A stretch of 14,052 nt of DNA from an uncultured Bacilli bacterium (GTDB lineage: Bacteria > Bacillota_I > Bacilli_A > RF39 > UBA660). The notes below the pieces were generated by a model. The model was not told the origin of the DNA and searched no databases. It saw only the letters and a program-made list of their open reading frames with translations. Numbering within the stretch: position 1 is the first letter of the stretch; each line of letters begins with the position of its first letter. The DNA lies in NCBI GenBank assembly GCA_948874605.1, contig CAQRXS010000021.1, forward strand, positions 1 through 14,052, given 5' to 3'. A program made the position numbers and the translations under genes. Below are positions 1-6,918 of the stretch, one piece after another.

Positions 1-350
1 CCTACTTTAACTTCTAACTCATTTTGAAACTCTATGACTGGTGCCTTCGTATCAATTATATTTATTTTTATGGAAGTTTCCCATTCTTTTTTATTTTTCT
101 TATATTTTATAGTGATAGTTTGTTCTCCTATTTTTGATGTATCTATTTTATCTTCCAAGTTGGTTATTTCATAGCCATTTTTATCTTTTATTAAATTAGA
201 TACAGAAAGATTATCATTTAATTCTATTTGTAAATCTGTTGTGAAAATAATTTGCTCTTCTTCATTTTTTATATATTGATAACCTAGTAAAAGTATTAAT
301 AAGATAAGACAAAGTACGCCCAATATTTTCCATTCTTTTTTTAATTTCAT
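1..350 (-). CDS. Membrane-anchored protein with bacterial Ig-like domains (3' part missing)
   Basis: The open frame runs off the left edge, so only the first 116 residues are visible. A basic N-terminus (MKLKKEWK) leads into one hydrophobic helix at about residues 9-24 with no obvious signal peptidase site, so it is probably a signal anchor. Residues about 36-101 look like a bacterial immunoglobulin-like module of the DUF5011/Ig-like kind: a segment ending DTSKIGEQTITIKYK, then a strand and IKINIIDTKAPVIE, where DTKAPVI is the usual junction to the next Ig repeat. The start is ATG at 350 with the ribosome binding site GTGAGGT just upstream. In related Bacillota such N-termini often precede an extracellular cell-wall enzyme domain such as a carboxypeptidase or peptidase, but that part lies outside the window, so the function is unknown. 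The gene has its own promoter and follows the terminator of the 510-residue gene. Confidence 0.8.
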   Translation of the reverse strand, partial: MKLKKEWKILGVLCLILLILLLGYQYIKNEEEQIIFTTDLQIELNDNLSVSNLIKDKNGYEITNLEDKIDTSKIGEQTITIKYKKNKKEWETSIKINIIDTKAPVIEFQNELEVKV

Positions 351-371
351 ATACCTCACTACCTTGAAATC

Positions 372-380
372 ATTATAACA
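372..380 (-). promoter_or_regulatory. Extended -10 promoter of the Ig-domain gene
   Basis: On the minus strand the sequence is ATGTTATAAT: a perfect TATAAT at 372-377 preceded by TGT (extended -10). The start codon is about 22 bases downstream. No good -35 is visible at 17 bases, which fits an extended -10 SigA promoter. Confidence 0.6.
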
Positions 381-388
381 TATTCTGT

Positions 389-424
389 AAAAAAAATGAC
401 GAAATCTTTTTTTATTTTGTCATT
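389..424 (-). terminator. Rho-independent terminator of the 510-residue gene
   Basis: Immediately after the stop codon, the minus strand forms AATGAC-A-AAAT, an A-rich loop, then ATTT-C-GTCATT (ten pairs with one mismatch), followed by eight T residues. It lies just ahead of the next gene's promoter. Confidence 0.75.
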
Positions 425-1957
425 CTATTTCTTTCTAGGTTTTCTTTTATTGATTCTAAATTGCATTCTTTTTCTTACAAATTCTTTGTCGGAGTCTGGT
501 AAATGAAGTAGCCATTCCTTAAAGGCAATATCCTTTTCTTCTTGTAATCTTTTATTATGTATTTCTTCTAAATATTTTGGATTATTTTGCATGAATTTAT
601 AAATGTATTTTATTTTTTCTATCGCTTCCTCGACCTTTAACTCTTCTTGTTCGTTTAAAATATGATACTCTCTTAATTGTAACCCATATTTTTTTCCAAT
701 TATTTCGTAATACCTAGGATAAGAAGTTTGAAAAGAATCTATAATTTCATAAACTTTTTCATAAGGAATATCTTTTACCTTCGAAAAAAGAGAATATTCT
801 GATAAATCTTTTCTTGACCACTCTAGTATCCAACTTGTTACTACCTCTTCTAATATACGAACTGGTCTGGCAATATTTTCACGACCTAAAAACATACAAA
901 GTTTATGATAAAGTTTATTATTTTCTTGTTCTAATTTCTTTATTTCTTGAATTACTATCTCAAAATTCGGATTTAAATACTTATAAAATTTTAATTCATT
1001 TTGCTTAATATCATAAGAATATTGGTTTCTTTCATAAAACATTTTTAATGCCCGATTTCGTTCTACAAAGGATGGTTCAAAATATTTCAAGATAGGATAA
1101 TAGCGAAGAACCCAGTTAATTTTATTTAATGTAATTACATTTTTTAACAATTCTTCTTTCGTTTTACAAAATTTGATTTTTTGTTCTTCTACTGGTAAAG
1201 CATTTACTATCTCTAATATTACTTGTTCTTCTTGCCCACAATATGTAGCCAAAAACATTTTTTCTTTCTTTGGTGGTTCTATTAATTTAGGCGCAGATTG
1301 TCTTTTTGCTATCGTATTTGTAACTTTTTTCGGTGGCTGTAATATAGATTTTGAAGGAGAAGGTTTTGATACTGGAGCAATTGCTTCTTTTGAAGGTTCT
1401 ATAGTTTTTGAAAGAGATGGCTTTGAAACTGGTTTATTTTTGGATTCTTGCTTTTTTATCTGCTTAGAAACTGAAGGTTTCGCGACTAAATCATCTGCTC
1501 TTTTTTTCTTTAATTCCTTTTTATAAGCATTCGTGATCCGTAAATGGATATTCTGCTTTTTTTGATATTCGATAAGTTCTTGTACACAACAATTCTGAAA
1601 AATATTTTCTAATTCTTCAGAAGCTATTAAACCAAATTCCGTGTTTTGTTTACGATAAATACTTTTGTATGGATTCACTAAGTCATACTCTAAAGCTTCA
1701 TTTGTTTTAAAAAAATGCACGATGCAAATTCTTAAATATTTTTTTAATTCTAATTCTTGATTTTCTTTTTCTATCTTTCTACTTTGACAACGTATTACAA
1801 AATGTTTCGCAATAGACTCTAAAATCATTTCCGGAATTATATCTTTAAAACTTTGATAATTTATTATGCGTAGTTTTCTTAAAATTTCACTTTTAGGTAT
1901 CATATCAATTGTATTTTCTTCTAGCCCCAAAATATTCTTCATTTCTTCCTTTGTCAT
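425..1957 (-). CDS. Hypothetical protein with Pro/Ser/Lys repeat linker
   Basis: I do not recognise this 510-residue protein. It has no signal peptide and no membrane segment, so it is probably cytoplasmic. Three parts are visible: an N-terminal helical region (about 1-150, with Cys123-Cys124), a low-complexity linker (about 151-232), and a C-terminal helical region (about 233-510) ending in a basic tail (RINKRKPRKK). The linker carries VAKPSVSKQI, VSKPSLSKTI and VSKPSPSKSI at residues 158, 177 and 196, a 19-residue period, plus a degenerate fourth copy ending SAPKLI near 226. The C-terminal part is rich in Tyr, Glu and Lys, with a short coiled-coil-like stretch at about 335-352. The start is ATG at 1957 with the ribosome binding site AAAGGTGAT three bases upstream. 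The gene has its own promoter and terminator, so it is monocistronic. Helical modules joined by a flexible linker suggest a scaffold or a nucleic-acid-binding role, but that is a guess. Confidence 0.75.
   Translation of the reverse strand: MTKEEMKNILGLEENTIDMIPKSEILRKLRIINYQSFKDIIPEMILESIAKHFVIRCQSRKIEKENQELELKKYLRICIVHFFKTNEALEYDLVNPYKSIYRKQNTEFGLIASEELENIFQNCCVQELIEYQKKQNIHLRITNAYKKELKKKRADDLVAKPSVSKQIKKQESKNKPVSKPSLSKTIEPSKEAIAPVSKPSPSKSILQPPKKVTNTIAKRQSAPKLIEPPKKEKMFLATYCGQEEQVILEIVNALPVEEQKIKFCKTKEELLKNVITLNKINWVLRYYPILKYFEPSFVERNRALKMFYERNQYSYDIKQNELKFYKYLNPNFEIVIQEIKKLEQENNKLYHKLCMFLGRENIARPVRILEEVVTSWILEWSRKDLSEYSLFSKVKDIPYEKVYEIIDSFQTSYPRYYEIIGKKYGLQLREYHILNEQEELKVEEAIEKIKYIYKFMQNNPKYLEEIHNKRLQEEKDIAFKEWLLHLPDSDKEFVRKRMQFRINKRKPRKK
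1268..1486 (-). repeat. In-frame 57-base degenerate tandem repeat (three to four units)
   Basis: This stretch encodes the KPSxSKxI repeats of the 510-residue protein. Units start at residues 158, 177 and 196, so the period is 19 codons; a fourth unit has diverged and gained a codon. The repeat is clearer at protein than at DNA level, indicating an old expansion. Confidence 0.6.
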
Positions 1958-1974
1958 TTAATCACCTTTCGATT

Positions 1975-1983
1975 ATTTTAACA
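1975..1983 (-). promoter_or_regulatory. Extended -10 promoter of the 510-residue gene
   Basis: Minus-strand ATGTTAAAAT: TAAAAT at 1975-1980 with TGT before it. The predicted transcript starts near 1968, about 11 bases before the ATG, with the AAAGGTGAT site between. The -35 region is poor. Confidence 0.5.
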
Positions 1984-2031
1984 TAGTTTTTTCTTTTTGA
2001 AATAAAAATCTAATAGTTACACGCTTATTTT

Positions 2032-2691
2032 TTAATCATTCGTAATGTTACCATCTCCACTTACTGAAATAGCTTCTCCCAAGTAGGTAGACGGTGGAAC
2101 AAGCAATGCTTTTAAAAAGTCTTTATTTCTAGCGAGTACTTCACGTAATTCACGGTATGTATTCCCATTATAGATTATGTCTTCTGCTGGAGCTCCTATT
2201 GCTTCTATTCCTAAACTTTTTGCTAAATATAAGGCACGATAAAGATGATATTTTTGCGTAACTATAATCATTTTTTTTACTCCAAATATAGCACTTGCGC
2301 GATATACACTGTCATAAGTAGAGAAACCCGCATGATCCATAAAAATATCAGAGCTTGGTATGCCAGCTGCTATTGCATATTTTTTCATAACATTTACTTC
2401 ATCATACTCCGCACGACCATGATCCCCACTCATAATTATTTTTTTAGCATAACCTTGTTTATAAAGTTCAATCCCTTTTTCTAATCTATCTTTGAGCATA
2501 GGAGTCGGCTCGCCGTCTTTCACACCTGCGCCTAAAACCATAATACAATCTACATTTTGATATACGTTATTATCTACGAAATTATTTTTTGTTGAAACAA
2601 TAACATATTCATTTATTAAACAAAGAAGAAAAATGCCAATAATACCTAGAAGGCAGAAATAACAAATAAAACTTTTTAACGTTTTTTTCAT
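2032..2691 (-). CDS. SanA/YdcF-family DUF218 membrane protein
   Basis: This 219-residue protein has one N-terminal membrane helix (about 8-30) and an extracytoplasmic DUF218 domain. Family motifs are VLGAG at 52-56, the acidic SGDHG at 88-92, GFSTYDSVYRA at 122-132, TQKYHLYRALY at 145-155, and the usual C-terminal GEAISVSGDG. Members include E. coli SanA (vancomycin exclusion at high temperature) and ElyC, linked to envelope integrity and lipid-carrier or peptidoglycan metabolism; the biochemical reaction is not established. Length fits SanA. A GTG at 2700 and ATG at 2697 are also in frame, but ATG 2691 is preferred because AGGTGAT is correctly spaced for it and the predicted transcription start is near 2702. 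No convincing terminator follows, so some read-through into the 510-residue gene is possible. Confidence 0.88.
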   Translation of the reverse strand: MKKTLKSFICYFCLLGIIGIFLLCLINEYVIVSTKNNFVDNNVYQNVDCIMVLGAGVKDGEPTPMLKDRLEKGIELYKQGYAKKIIMSGDHGRAEYDEVNVMKKYAIAAGIPSSDIFMDHAGFSTYDSVYRASAIFGVKKMIIVTQKYHLYRALYLAKSLGIEAIGAPAEDIIYNGNTYRELREVLARNKDFLKALLVPPSTYLGEAISVSGDGNITND

Positions 2692-2708
2692 AAACATCAC
2701 CTAACTCA

Positions 2709-2717
2709 AGTATAACA
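2709..2717 (-). promoter_or_regulatory. Extended -10 promoter of the SanA-like gene
   Basis: Minus-strand ATGTTATACT: TATACT at 2709-2714 preceded by TGT. The transcript would begin near 2702, leaving a leader of about 11 bases with AGGTGAT. The -35 is weak. Confidence 0.55.
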
Positions 2718-2786
2718 TAAATACTACCAAACACTTCTTCCTTCTTTGTGACAATTTATTCACTTTCTGTTTTTTTTAAAGTACGC

Positions 2787-2792
2787 TATAAT
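2787..2792 (+). promoter_or_regulatory. -10 hexamer before the small membrane protein gene
   Basis: A perfect TATAAT, with a poor -35 candidate (TTTCTG, 2764-2769) 17 bases upstream. The transcript would start near 2799, right at the GGTGAT ribosome binding site, giving a leader of only about 9 bases before ATG 2808. The coding frame is open upstream to 2748, but that stretch would precede the transcript. Confidence 0.4.
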
Positions 2793-2807
2793 GAATATGG
2801 TGATGCT

Positions 2808-3293
2808 ATGAAATCTTTAAGAATAATAGTTAATTTGGAAAACGCTCATGAAATACATCATCCTTTTAATAAGGACACTTTAAATCCAGATTTGGTTCAT
2901 TTTTTATATGATGAGTGTTTAGGACAAGCAAATTCTAAAATTGATATTCATATTCTTTTCGAAGAAGATTTATCCTCAGAAGAAAAGGCTGTTATTCGAA
3001 ATCTTATTCACAAGCATTTTAAAGAAGAGATGCGCGAAATACAAATTAAAAAACAGATCACACAAGTTTTTAATCTGTTTCTTTTCTTTTTAGGTTTGTT
3101 ATTTTTGCTAATCTCATTTCTTTTATCCAATAAATTTATAGAAGAAATATTTTTAATTTTGGGTTGGATTGCTATTTGGGAAGTTGTTGAAAATATTTTA
3201 TTTTCTGAATCAAAAGAAAATCTTAAATATAACCGTTATAAAAGTTTATCTGTCGCACGAATTTATTTTAAAGAAGATGATTCTTCTTTATAG
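2808..3293 (+). CDS. Conserved hypothetical protein, two membrane helices
   Basis: A 161-residue protein that I cannot name. Residues 1-80 form a soluble N-terminal part containing HHPFNKDTLNPDLVHFLYDE and a DLSSEEKAVIRNLIHKHF helix. Two hydrophobic helices follow (about 86-106 and 110-132), the second with GWIAIWEVVENILF, and then a short basic/acidic tail. Both ends of the protein are probably on the cytoplasmic side. The start is placed at ATG 2808 (GGTGAT three bases before it) rather than the in-frame ATG at 2748, because a TATAAT element at 2787 lies between them. The last 31 bases overlap the 3' end of the convergent Rieske oxidoreductase gene. The pattern looks like a known uncharacterised family of small Bacillota membrane proteins, but I cannot give its name. 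Confidence 0.75.
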   Translation: MKSLRIIVNLENAHEIHHPFNKDTLNPDLVHFLYDECLGQANSKIDIHILFEEDLSSEEKAVIRNLIHKHFKEEMREIQIKKQITQVFNLFLFFLGLLFLLISFLLSNKFIEEIFLILGWIAIWEVVENILFSESKENLKYNRYKSLSVARIYFKEDDSSL

Positions 3294-4690
3294 GTTATAT
3301 TGTAAATGCTTGGCCCTTTGATACATTTTCCAGTAATATCAAAGCGAGAGGCATGACATGGGCAATCCCATGTTTTTTCTATTTCGTTAAAAGTTAAAGT
3401 ACAAAACATATGCGGACACGTAGTATAGACAATATGTTCTTTTTCCCCTATTTTATATTTGGCAACGGAACGCCAGTTCTTCATACTAAATGTTAAATTT
3501 TTAGGATACCATTTTTTCTTTTTATATATTTTGTTTTCCACGAAACCTTTCACATTAGATAAGAGATTGATAGGATATTGTTTTATTTTTGCTAAATTTA
3601 TACTCCGGTAAGGATGAAAAACTTCTAAATATTTGTTATATTTGCCAAGAAGTGTATCTTTTAAAATTTTTGAAGCAATTGCACTTGTAGCCATTCCCCA
3701 TGTATTATATCCTGTCGATAATAATAAATTTTTATCGATAAAACCAATAAAAGGAAGATGATCCGAAGTCATAATATCCTCATTTGACCAAAGGTATTCT
3801 GTATTTTCATTTGGACTAAGTTCAGCAAAGTTTTTTTCTGCATTCAGTTTATTGCAAATATTATGTGAACCTTTTAATACAATTTCATATGTTTCATAAT
3901 ATCTTTTAGATAAAATATTAGGATAAGTTGTAATAAAAGTTTCTTCTTTCTTAATAGGAGTTTTATTTGCCATAATATAGGATTTTTCAATATATGTGCG
4001 AGTAGGAAGAAAAAATGGAAATAATTCAAAAGGATAATGACAAGCCAAAACTACTTTCTTAGCTTCAATTGTAAAACCATTTACTTTACAAGAATACCCA
4101 CTTTCTTTTGAAATTATTTCAGTTACTAGAGAATTTTCATAGATTTTCTTTTCTTTCTTAAGACAAATATTTGCTAGTGCATCCACATATTTTACAGGAT
4201 TAAAAACATAGGTATCTTTTACACTTAAATTATTTTCCTGTTTTTCTACATCAATGTTGTTTTCTTTTAAAAACATATATTCTTTCTCTATTTGTTTTGT
4301 TTCTGTTTCTTTGCCATATAATCGCGAGGTCACTTGTTCTAAGTTACAATTAATTTTTTCTTTTTTTACGATACTTTTGATGACCTCTATTCCCTCTTTC
4401 TGAGATTCTAAGTATTTCTCTGCAGCAAACCGAGATACATCACTTTGTATTTTAGAATAAGTTATCCCTTGGAGATAATTGATTTTTGCTGTGCTTTTTG
4501 AGGTCACACCTTCAGCAATTTTATTTCTTTCAACTAAAGCTACTTTTAAATTTGTATCCGATAGTTCATATAGAAGGGAAACACCAGTTATCCCCCCACC
4601 TATAATTAAACAATCTAGTTTTAAGTTTTTTGTTAATGGCTTAAAAGTTCTTTCTTGTTTATCTCTTAACCAAATACTTGTATTTTTCAT
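3263..4690 (-). CDS. YhfW-like FAD-dependent oxidoreductase with C-terminal Rieske [2Fe-2S] domain
   Basis: 475 residues. The N-terminal DAO-type FAD domain carries the dinucleotide-binding motif IIGGGITG (about 29-36), followed by ALVERNKIAEGVTSKSTAK, typical of glycine-oxidase-like flavoproteins. A second FAD-contacting region is STGYNTWGMAT (about 325-335). The C-terminal Rieske domain (about 405-470) has all cluster ligands: C425-P-H427 and C443-P-C-H446, with 15 residues between H427 and C443. C430 and C445 match the disulfide pair of classical Rieske proteins. B. subtilis YhfW has the same architecture; the substrate is unknown. There is no signal peptide, so the protein is cytoplasmic. 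The start at ATG 4690 is chosen over ATG 4702 because GGTGA sits correctly for it. A terminator separates it from the upstream UAP-type gene, so it is transcribed alone. Its 3' end overlaps the convergent gene by 31 bases. Confidence 0.9.
   Translation of the reverse strand: MKNTSIWLRDKQERTFKPLTKNLKLDCLIIGGGITGVSLLYELSDTNLKVALVERNKIAEGVTSKSTAKINYLQGITYSKIQSDVSRFAAEKYLESQKEGIEVIKSIVKKEKINCNLEQVTSRLYGKETETKQIEKEYMFLKENNIDVEKQENNLSVKDTYVFNPVKYVDALANICLKKEKKIYENSLVTEIISKESGYSCKVNGFTIEAKKVVLACHYPFELFPFFLPTRTYIEKSYIMANKTPIKKEETFITTYPNILSKRYYETYEIVLKGSHNICNKLNAEKNFAELSPNENTEYLWSNEDIMTSDHLPFIGFIDKNLLLSTGYNTWGMATSAIASKILKDTLLGKYNKYLEVFHPYRSINLAKIKQYPINLLSNVKGFVENKIYKKKKWYPKNLTFSMKNWRSVAKYKIGEKEHIVYTTCPHMFCTLTFNEIEKTWDCPCHASRFDITGKCIKGPSIYNITYKEESSSLK
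3269..3290. repeat. Palindrome at the overlap of two convergent genes
   Basis: TAAAGAAGA, loop TGAT, TCTTCTTTA: nine perfect pairs, lying inside both coding sequences. Because it is palindromic, the two proteins have near-identical tails (KEDDSSL on plus, KEESSSLK on minus). No T-run follows on either strand, so it is not a classical terminator, although a stalling or RNA-stability role is possible. Confidence 0.7.
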
Positions 4691-4712
4691 AATTTTCACC
4701 ATGAATAGTATG

Positions 4713-4726
4713 GCTAACTTTTTAGC
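4713..4726. promoter_or_regulatory. Small inverted repeat upstream of the Rieske oxidoreductase gene
   Basis: GCTAA, four bases, TTAGC. On the minus strand it is just upstream of TACTAT, a possible -10. It is positioned like an operator, but five-base arms are weak evidence. Confidence 0.25.
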
Positions 4727-4762
4727 AAGATAAACGTTAAAATTTTATAATCTATATTTGAT

Positions 4763-4787
4763 GAAAAAAAAAGAGTAAAGCTACTCT
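4763..4787 (-). terminator. Rho-independent terminator of the phosphoesterase/UAP operon
   Basis: Minus-strand AGAGTA, loop GCTT, TACTCT, then nine T residues; about 35 bases after the UAP-type stop codon. Confidence 0.75.
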
Positions 4788-4819
4788 ATTCACTATTATT
4801 CATTTTAAAGCTTATTTTT

Positions 4820-6010
4820 TTATTCTAGTCTATTTTCCTCATAAGCTTTTATAGCAGTTTGTAGCGATTTTTCTCCTTCTTTATTTTTTATAGGTGCAAA
4901 TTCGTTTTTTTTATCAACCACATAAACAAGCATGTCGTCAAAATAAGAATATCCATCAAAAATAAACTTTTCAAATTTAAATGAGTTTTTTTCGTCTGTT
5001 TCTATTTTGTTTCCGTTATCATCAAGAAATTTATAATTTTTGTACGCTCTATGATATGGAAGATTTTTTTCTTTCAACTTTTCCAGCGCATCAATCCGAA
5101 AGATTGAGATGCCAGAAAATGTATTTCTGTAAAGATATCCTTTTTCATTTTTTTGTAATTCCAATTCTTTATCAATACTATTCAAATTATATAAAAAGGG
5201 ATGCCCATCATATTTGCAAAACACATATTCATTATTTTCTACATTTTCTTTCAAAAAAGCTTTAGCTCCAACAGAATAATTTTTAGCTTCCATTAACCCA
5301 ATAAAAATAGGATCAAATACTTGTGTTAAAATATTATCTATATTTACAATCTGAACGTATTTCATATTTTCTTTTTTCATATTATCTAGCATTCCAGATT
5401 CAGCTAAAGCAGAAAATATTTGACCATTTCCATCTGATACTAATAATATATTTTTTTTATCTTTTAAAACTACATTCCCTTTAATATCCATAATTGGAAT
5501 TGTTCCTTGAGAAAAAAAATGAATTTTTTCTTTTGGATAAGTAAAATAATTATTTTTTTCAAAGTACTCTACAGTTGCACTATGATTAGCTTTACTCGTC
5601 ATAATATACCAAGGGATATACACTTTGTATTTTGTTTGTATCTTTAATAATTCTTCTGCAAATATTATAAACATGCTCTTTTTTTGATTTTGAATTTGGA
5701 ACTCATACGCTCCTTTAGGGCCAGTATAACCAAATCTACTTCCAGAGCCACCACAAAGAGTAATTAAAGCATAATTATTTACTATTTTTGATCCTATTTC
5801 TTCAAAATATTTAGAATCGCAATTTTTCTTTTCATAGTAATCTAAAGGTTGTATTTTTTCTTTTTTTATATCATCATCTTTATATGAATTAAGATATATT
5901 TGACGTAAATTTGAAAATGAAATAGCAGCAACTTGGTTTTCTAAATTTTCTTTTTCTTCTTCAGTTAATTCGTTAATAAATCTTAATAGATTTTTTTTAT
6001 TTTCACACAC
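4820..6010 (-). CDS. UAP-family UTP-sugar-1-phosphate uridylyltransferase
   Basis: 396 residues of the UDPGP/UAP fold, which transfers UMP from UTP to a sugar 1-phosphate (for UAP: GlcNAc-1-P to UDP-GlcNAc). Seen in order: the nucleotide-binding loop CGGSGSRFGYTGPKG (86-100), WYIMTSK (134-140), FFSQGTIPIMD (165-175), SDGNG (192-196), NIDN (223-226) with DPIFIG (233-238), and the C-terminal KFEKFIFD (345-352) with EFAPIKN (370-376). These track eukaryotic UAP1 closely. Deviations: SRFG for TRLG, GNGQ for GNGG, and the usual sugar-site GN..NHFF region reads RNTFSGISIF. Substrate preference is therefore uncertain. The start is GTG at 6010, six bases after the phosphoesterase stop, with GGAAGGT upstream; the two genes are probably translationally coupled. 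A nearby ATG at 6012 is out of frame. Likely cytoplasmic, in cell-wall or exopolysaccharide precursor supply. Confidence 0.85.
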   Translation of the reverse strand: MCENKKNLLRFINELTEEEKENLENQVAAISFSNLRQIYLNSYKDDDIKKEKIQPLDYYEKKNCDSKYFEEIGSKIVNNYALITLCGGSGSRFGYTGPKGAYEFQIQNQKKSMFIIFAEELLKIQTKYKVYIPWYIMTSKANHSATVEYFEKNNYFTYPKEKIHFFSQGTIPIMDIKGNVVLKDKKNILLVSDGNGQIFSALAESGMLDNMKKENMKYVQIVNIDNILTQVFDPIFIGLMEAKNYSVGAKAFLKENVENNEYVFCKYDGHPFLYNLNSIDKELELQKNEKGYLYRNTFSGISIFRIDALEKLKEKNLPYHRAYKNYKFLDDNGNKIETDEKNSFKFEKFIFDGYSYFDDMLVYVVDKKNEFAPIKNKEGEKSLQTAIKAYEENRLE

Positions 6011-6016
6011 ATTAAT

Positions 6017-6862
6017 CTACCTTCCTAATGGTTTATCAATTTCCTCTGGCTTAGGGATATTGGCTGCCCCTTGATGTATTAAAGATTCATATATTTTAAG
6101 TGTATCCATAGGAGACCGTGGATACATTCTCTCTCCATGCAAATTAGGTTGCTGTTTTCTAACAAAGTTTTGGTATACCTTTACAAGTAAGTTTCGGTAT
6201 GGAACTTTTATTAATTCAACACTCGGATTCTCTGAATCCATTGTAAAAAGTACATAACTCATATATTCAGCAATTAGCCAATTATTTTTTGAATTTTGAT
6301 TCTTATTTTTTTGTAATGGGTCACCGACACTACCAACATTCACAATGTATTTCTTATCTTCCTCTAAATATACTTTACTATCAGTTACGATTTTCATTCC
6401 ATTAGGAGAAGACATACTTATATAGGGAATGTGCGTATGACCTGCAAATGACACTTGCGGTTTATTTCCATATAACATTTCATTTTCACTGACACCATTC
6501 GTTGGAGTATAAATTTTATCTTTTGATGTTAAAGTTGCATGAAAAAAGTTTAATAATAGCTTATGATATAGCAATTGCTTTTTTATCGGTAAAGAATCTA
6601 TATACTCGATATTATCTAATCCTAGTTTTGCTCTCGCAAACTTAAAACTTTTATTTTCAACGACATTTTGATCGCAATTTCCTTTAATTAATACTTCACA
6701 GTTAGCTCGTAGAGCATCTACAACTTCTCTAGGATATGCATATTTTGTTATCATATCTCCTAGGCAAATAATTTTATCAACACCTTTTTTTTCCATATCA
6801 TTTAATACAGCATAAAGCGCATCTTTGTTAGAATGTATATCAGATATAAAACCTATTTTCAA
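6017..6862 (-). CDS. Calcineurin-like metallophosphoesterase (YfcE/MJ0936 type)
   Basis: 281 residues of a cytoplasmic two-metal phosphoesterase. Metal ligands are in order: D8-x-H10 (ISDIHSN), GD36, GN62CD, H108, and GHTH (141-144), followed by NVGSVGDP (175-182), a signature of the YfcE/MJ0936 branch. The N-terminal 200 residues are the catalytic domain; the last 80 or so, rich in Pro and basic residues, are an extension. Family members hydrolyse phosphodiester or phosphomonoester substrates, but the physiological substrate is unknown here. The start is TTG at 6862: KIGFISD must begin there and GAGTGAT lies at a suitable distance upstream. It is the first gene of a two-gene operon with the UAP-type enzyme; the pairing suggests a role in sugar-nucleotide or sugar-phosphate metabolism, which is an inference. 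Confidence 0.9.
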   Translation of the reverse strand: MKIGFISDIHSNKDALYAVLNDMEKKGVDKIICLGDMITKYAYPREVVDALRANCEVLIKGNCDQNVVENKSFKFARAKLGLDNIEYIDSLPIKKQLLYHKLLLNFFHATLTSKDKIYTPTNGVSENEMLYGNKPQVSFAGHTHIPYISMSSPNGMKIVTDSKVYLEEDKKYIVNVGSVGDPLQKNKNQNSKNNWLIAEYMSYVLFTMDSENPSVELIKVPYRNLLVKVYQNFVRKQQPNLHGERMYPRSPMDTLKIYESLIHQGAANIPKPEEIDKPLGR

Positions 6863-6889
6863 AATTAATCACTCATTTCTTATGAATTT

Positions 6890-6918
6890 ATTATTACATT
6901 TTATTCCGCTCACTGCAA
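6890..6918 (-). promoter_or_regulatory. Promoter of the phosphoesterase/UAP operon
   Basis: Minus-strand TTGCAG (6913-6918), exactly 17 bases, AATAAT (6890-6895), with TG two bases before the -10 as in extended promoters. The start codon is 27 bases from the -10. Confidence 0.5.

Noticed and set aside
1173..1526. 117-residue plus-strand open frame inside the 510-residue gene
   Set aside because: It is antisense to the repeat linker, Phe-rich and of low complexity, and lacks a ribosome binding site; it is a shadow of the minus-strand gene.
2032..2090. Similarity between the 3' end of the SanA-like gene (SGDGNITND) and the end of the TasA-like protein gene (GEGTITNPF)
   Set aside because: The DNA looks alike over about 27 bases, but GEAISxSGDG is the usual end of SanA-family proteins, so this is most likely coincidence.
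2808..3290. Terminator at the convergent palindrome 3269-3290
   Set aside because: The stem is perfect but AT-rich and no T-run follows on either strand; kept as a repeat only.
4479..4733. 84-residue plus-strand open frame over the start of the Rieske oxidoreductase gene
   Set aside because: It is antisense to the FAD-binding motif, with no ribosome binding site or recognisable protein features.
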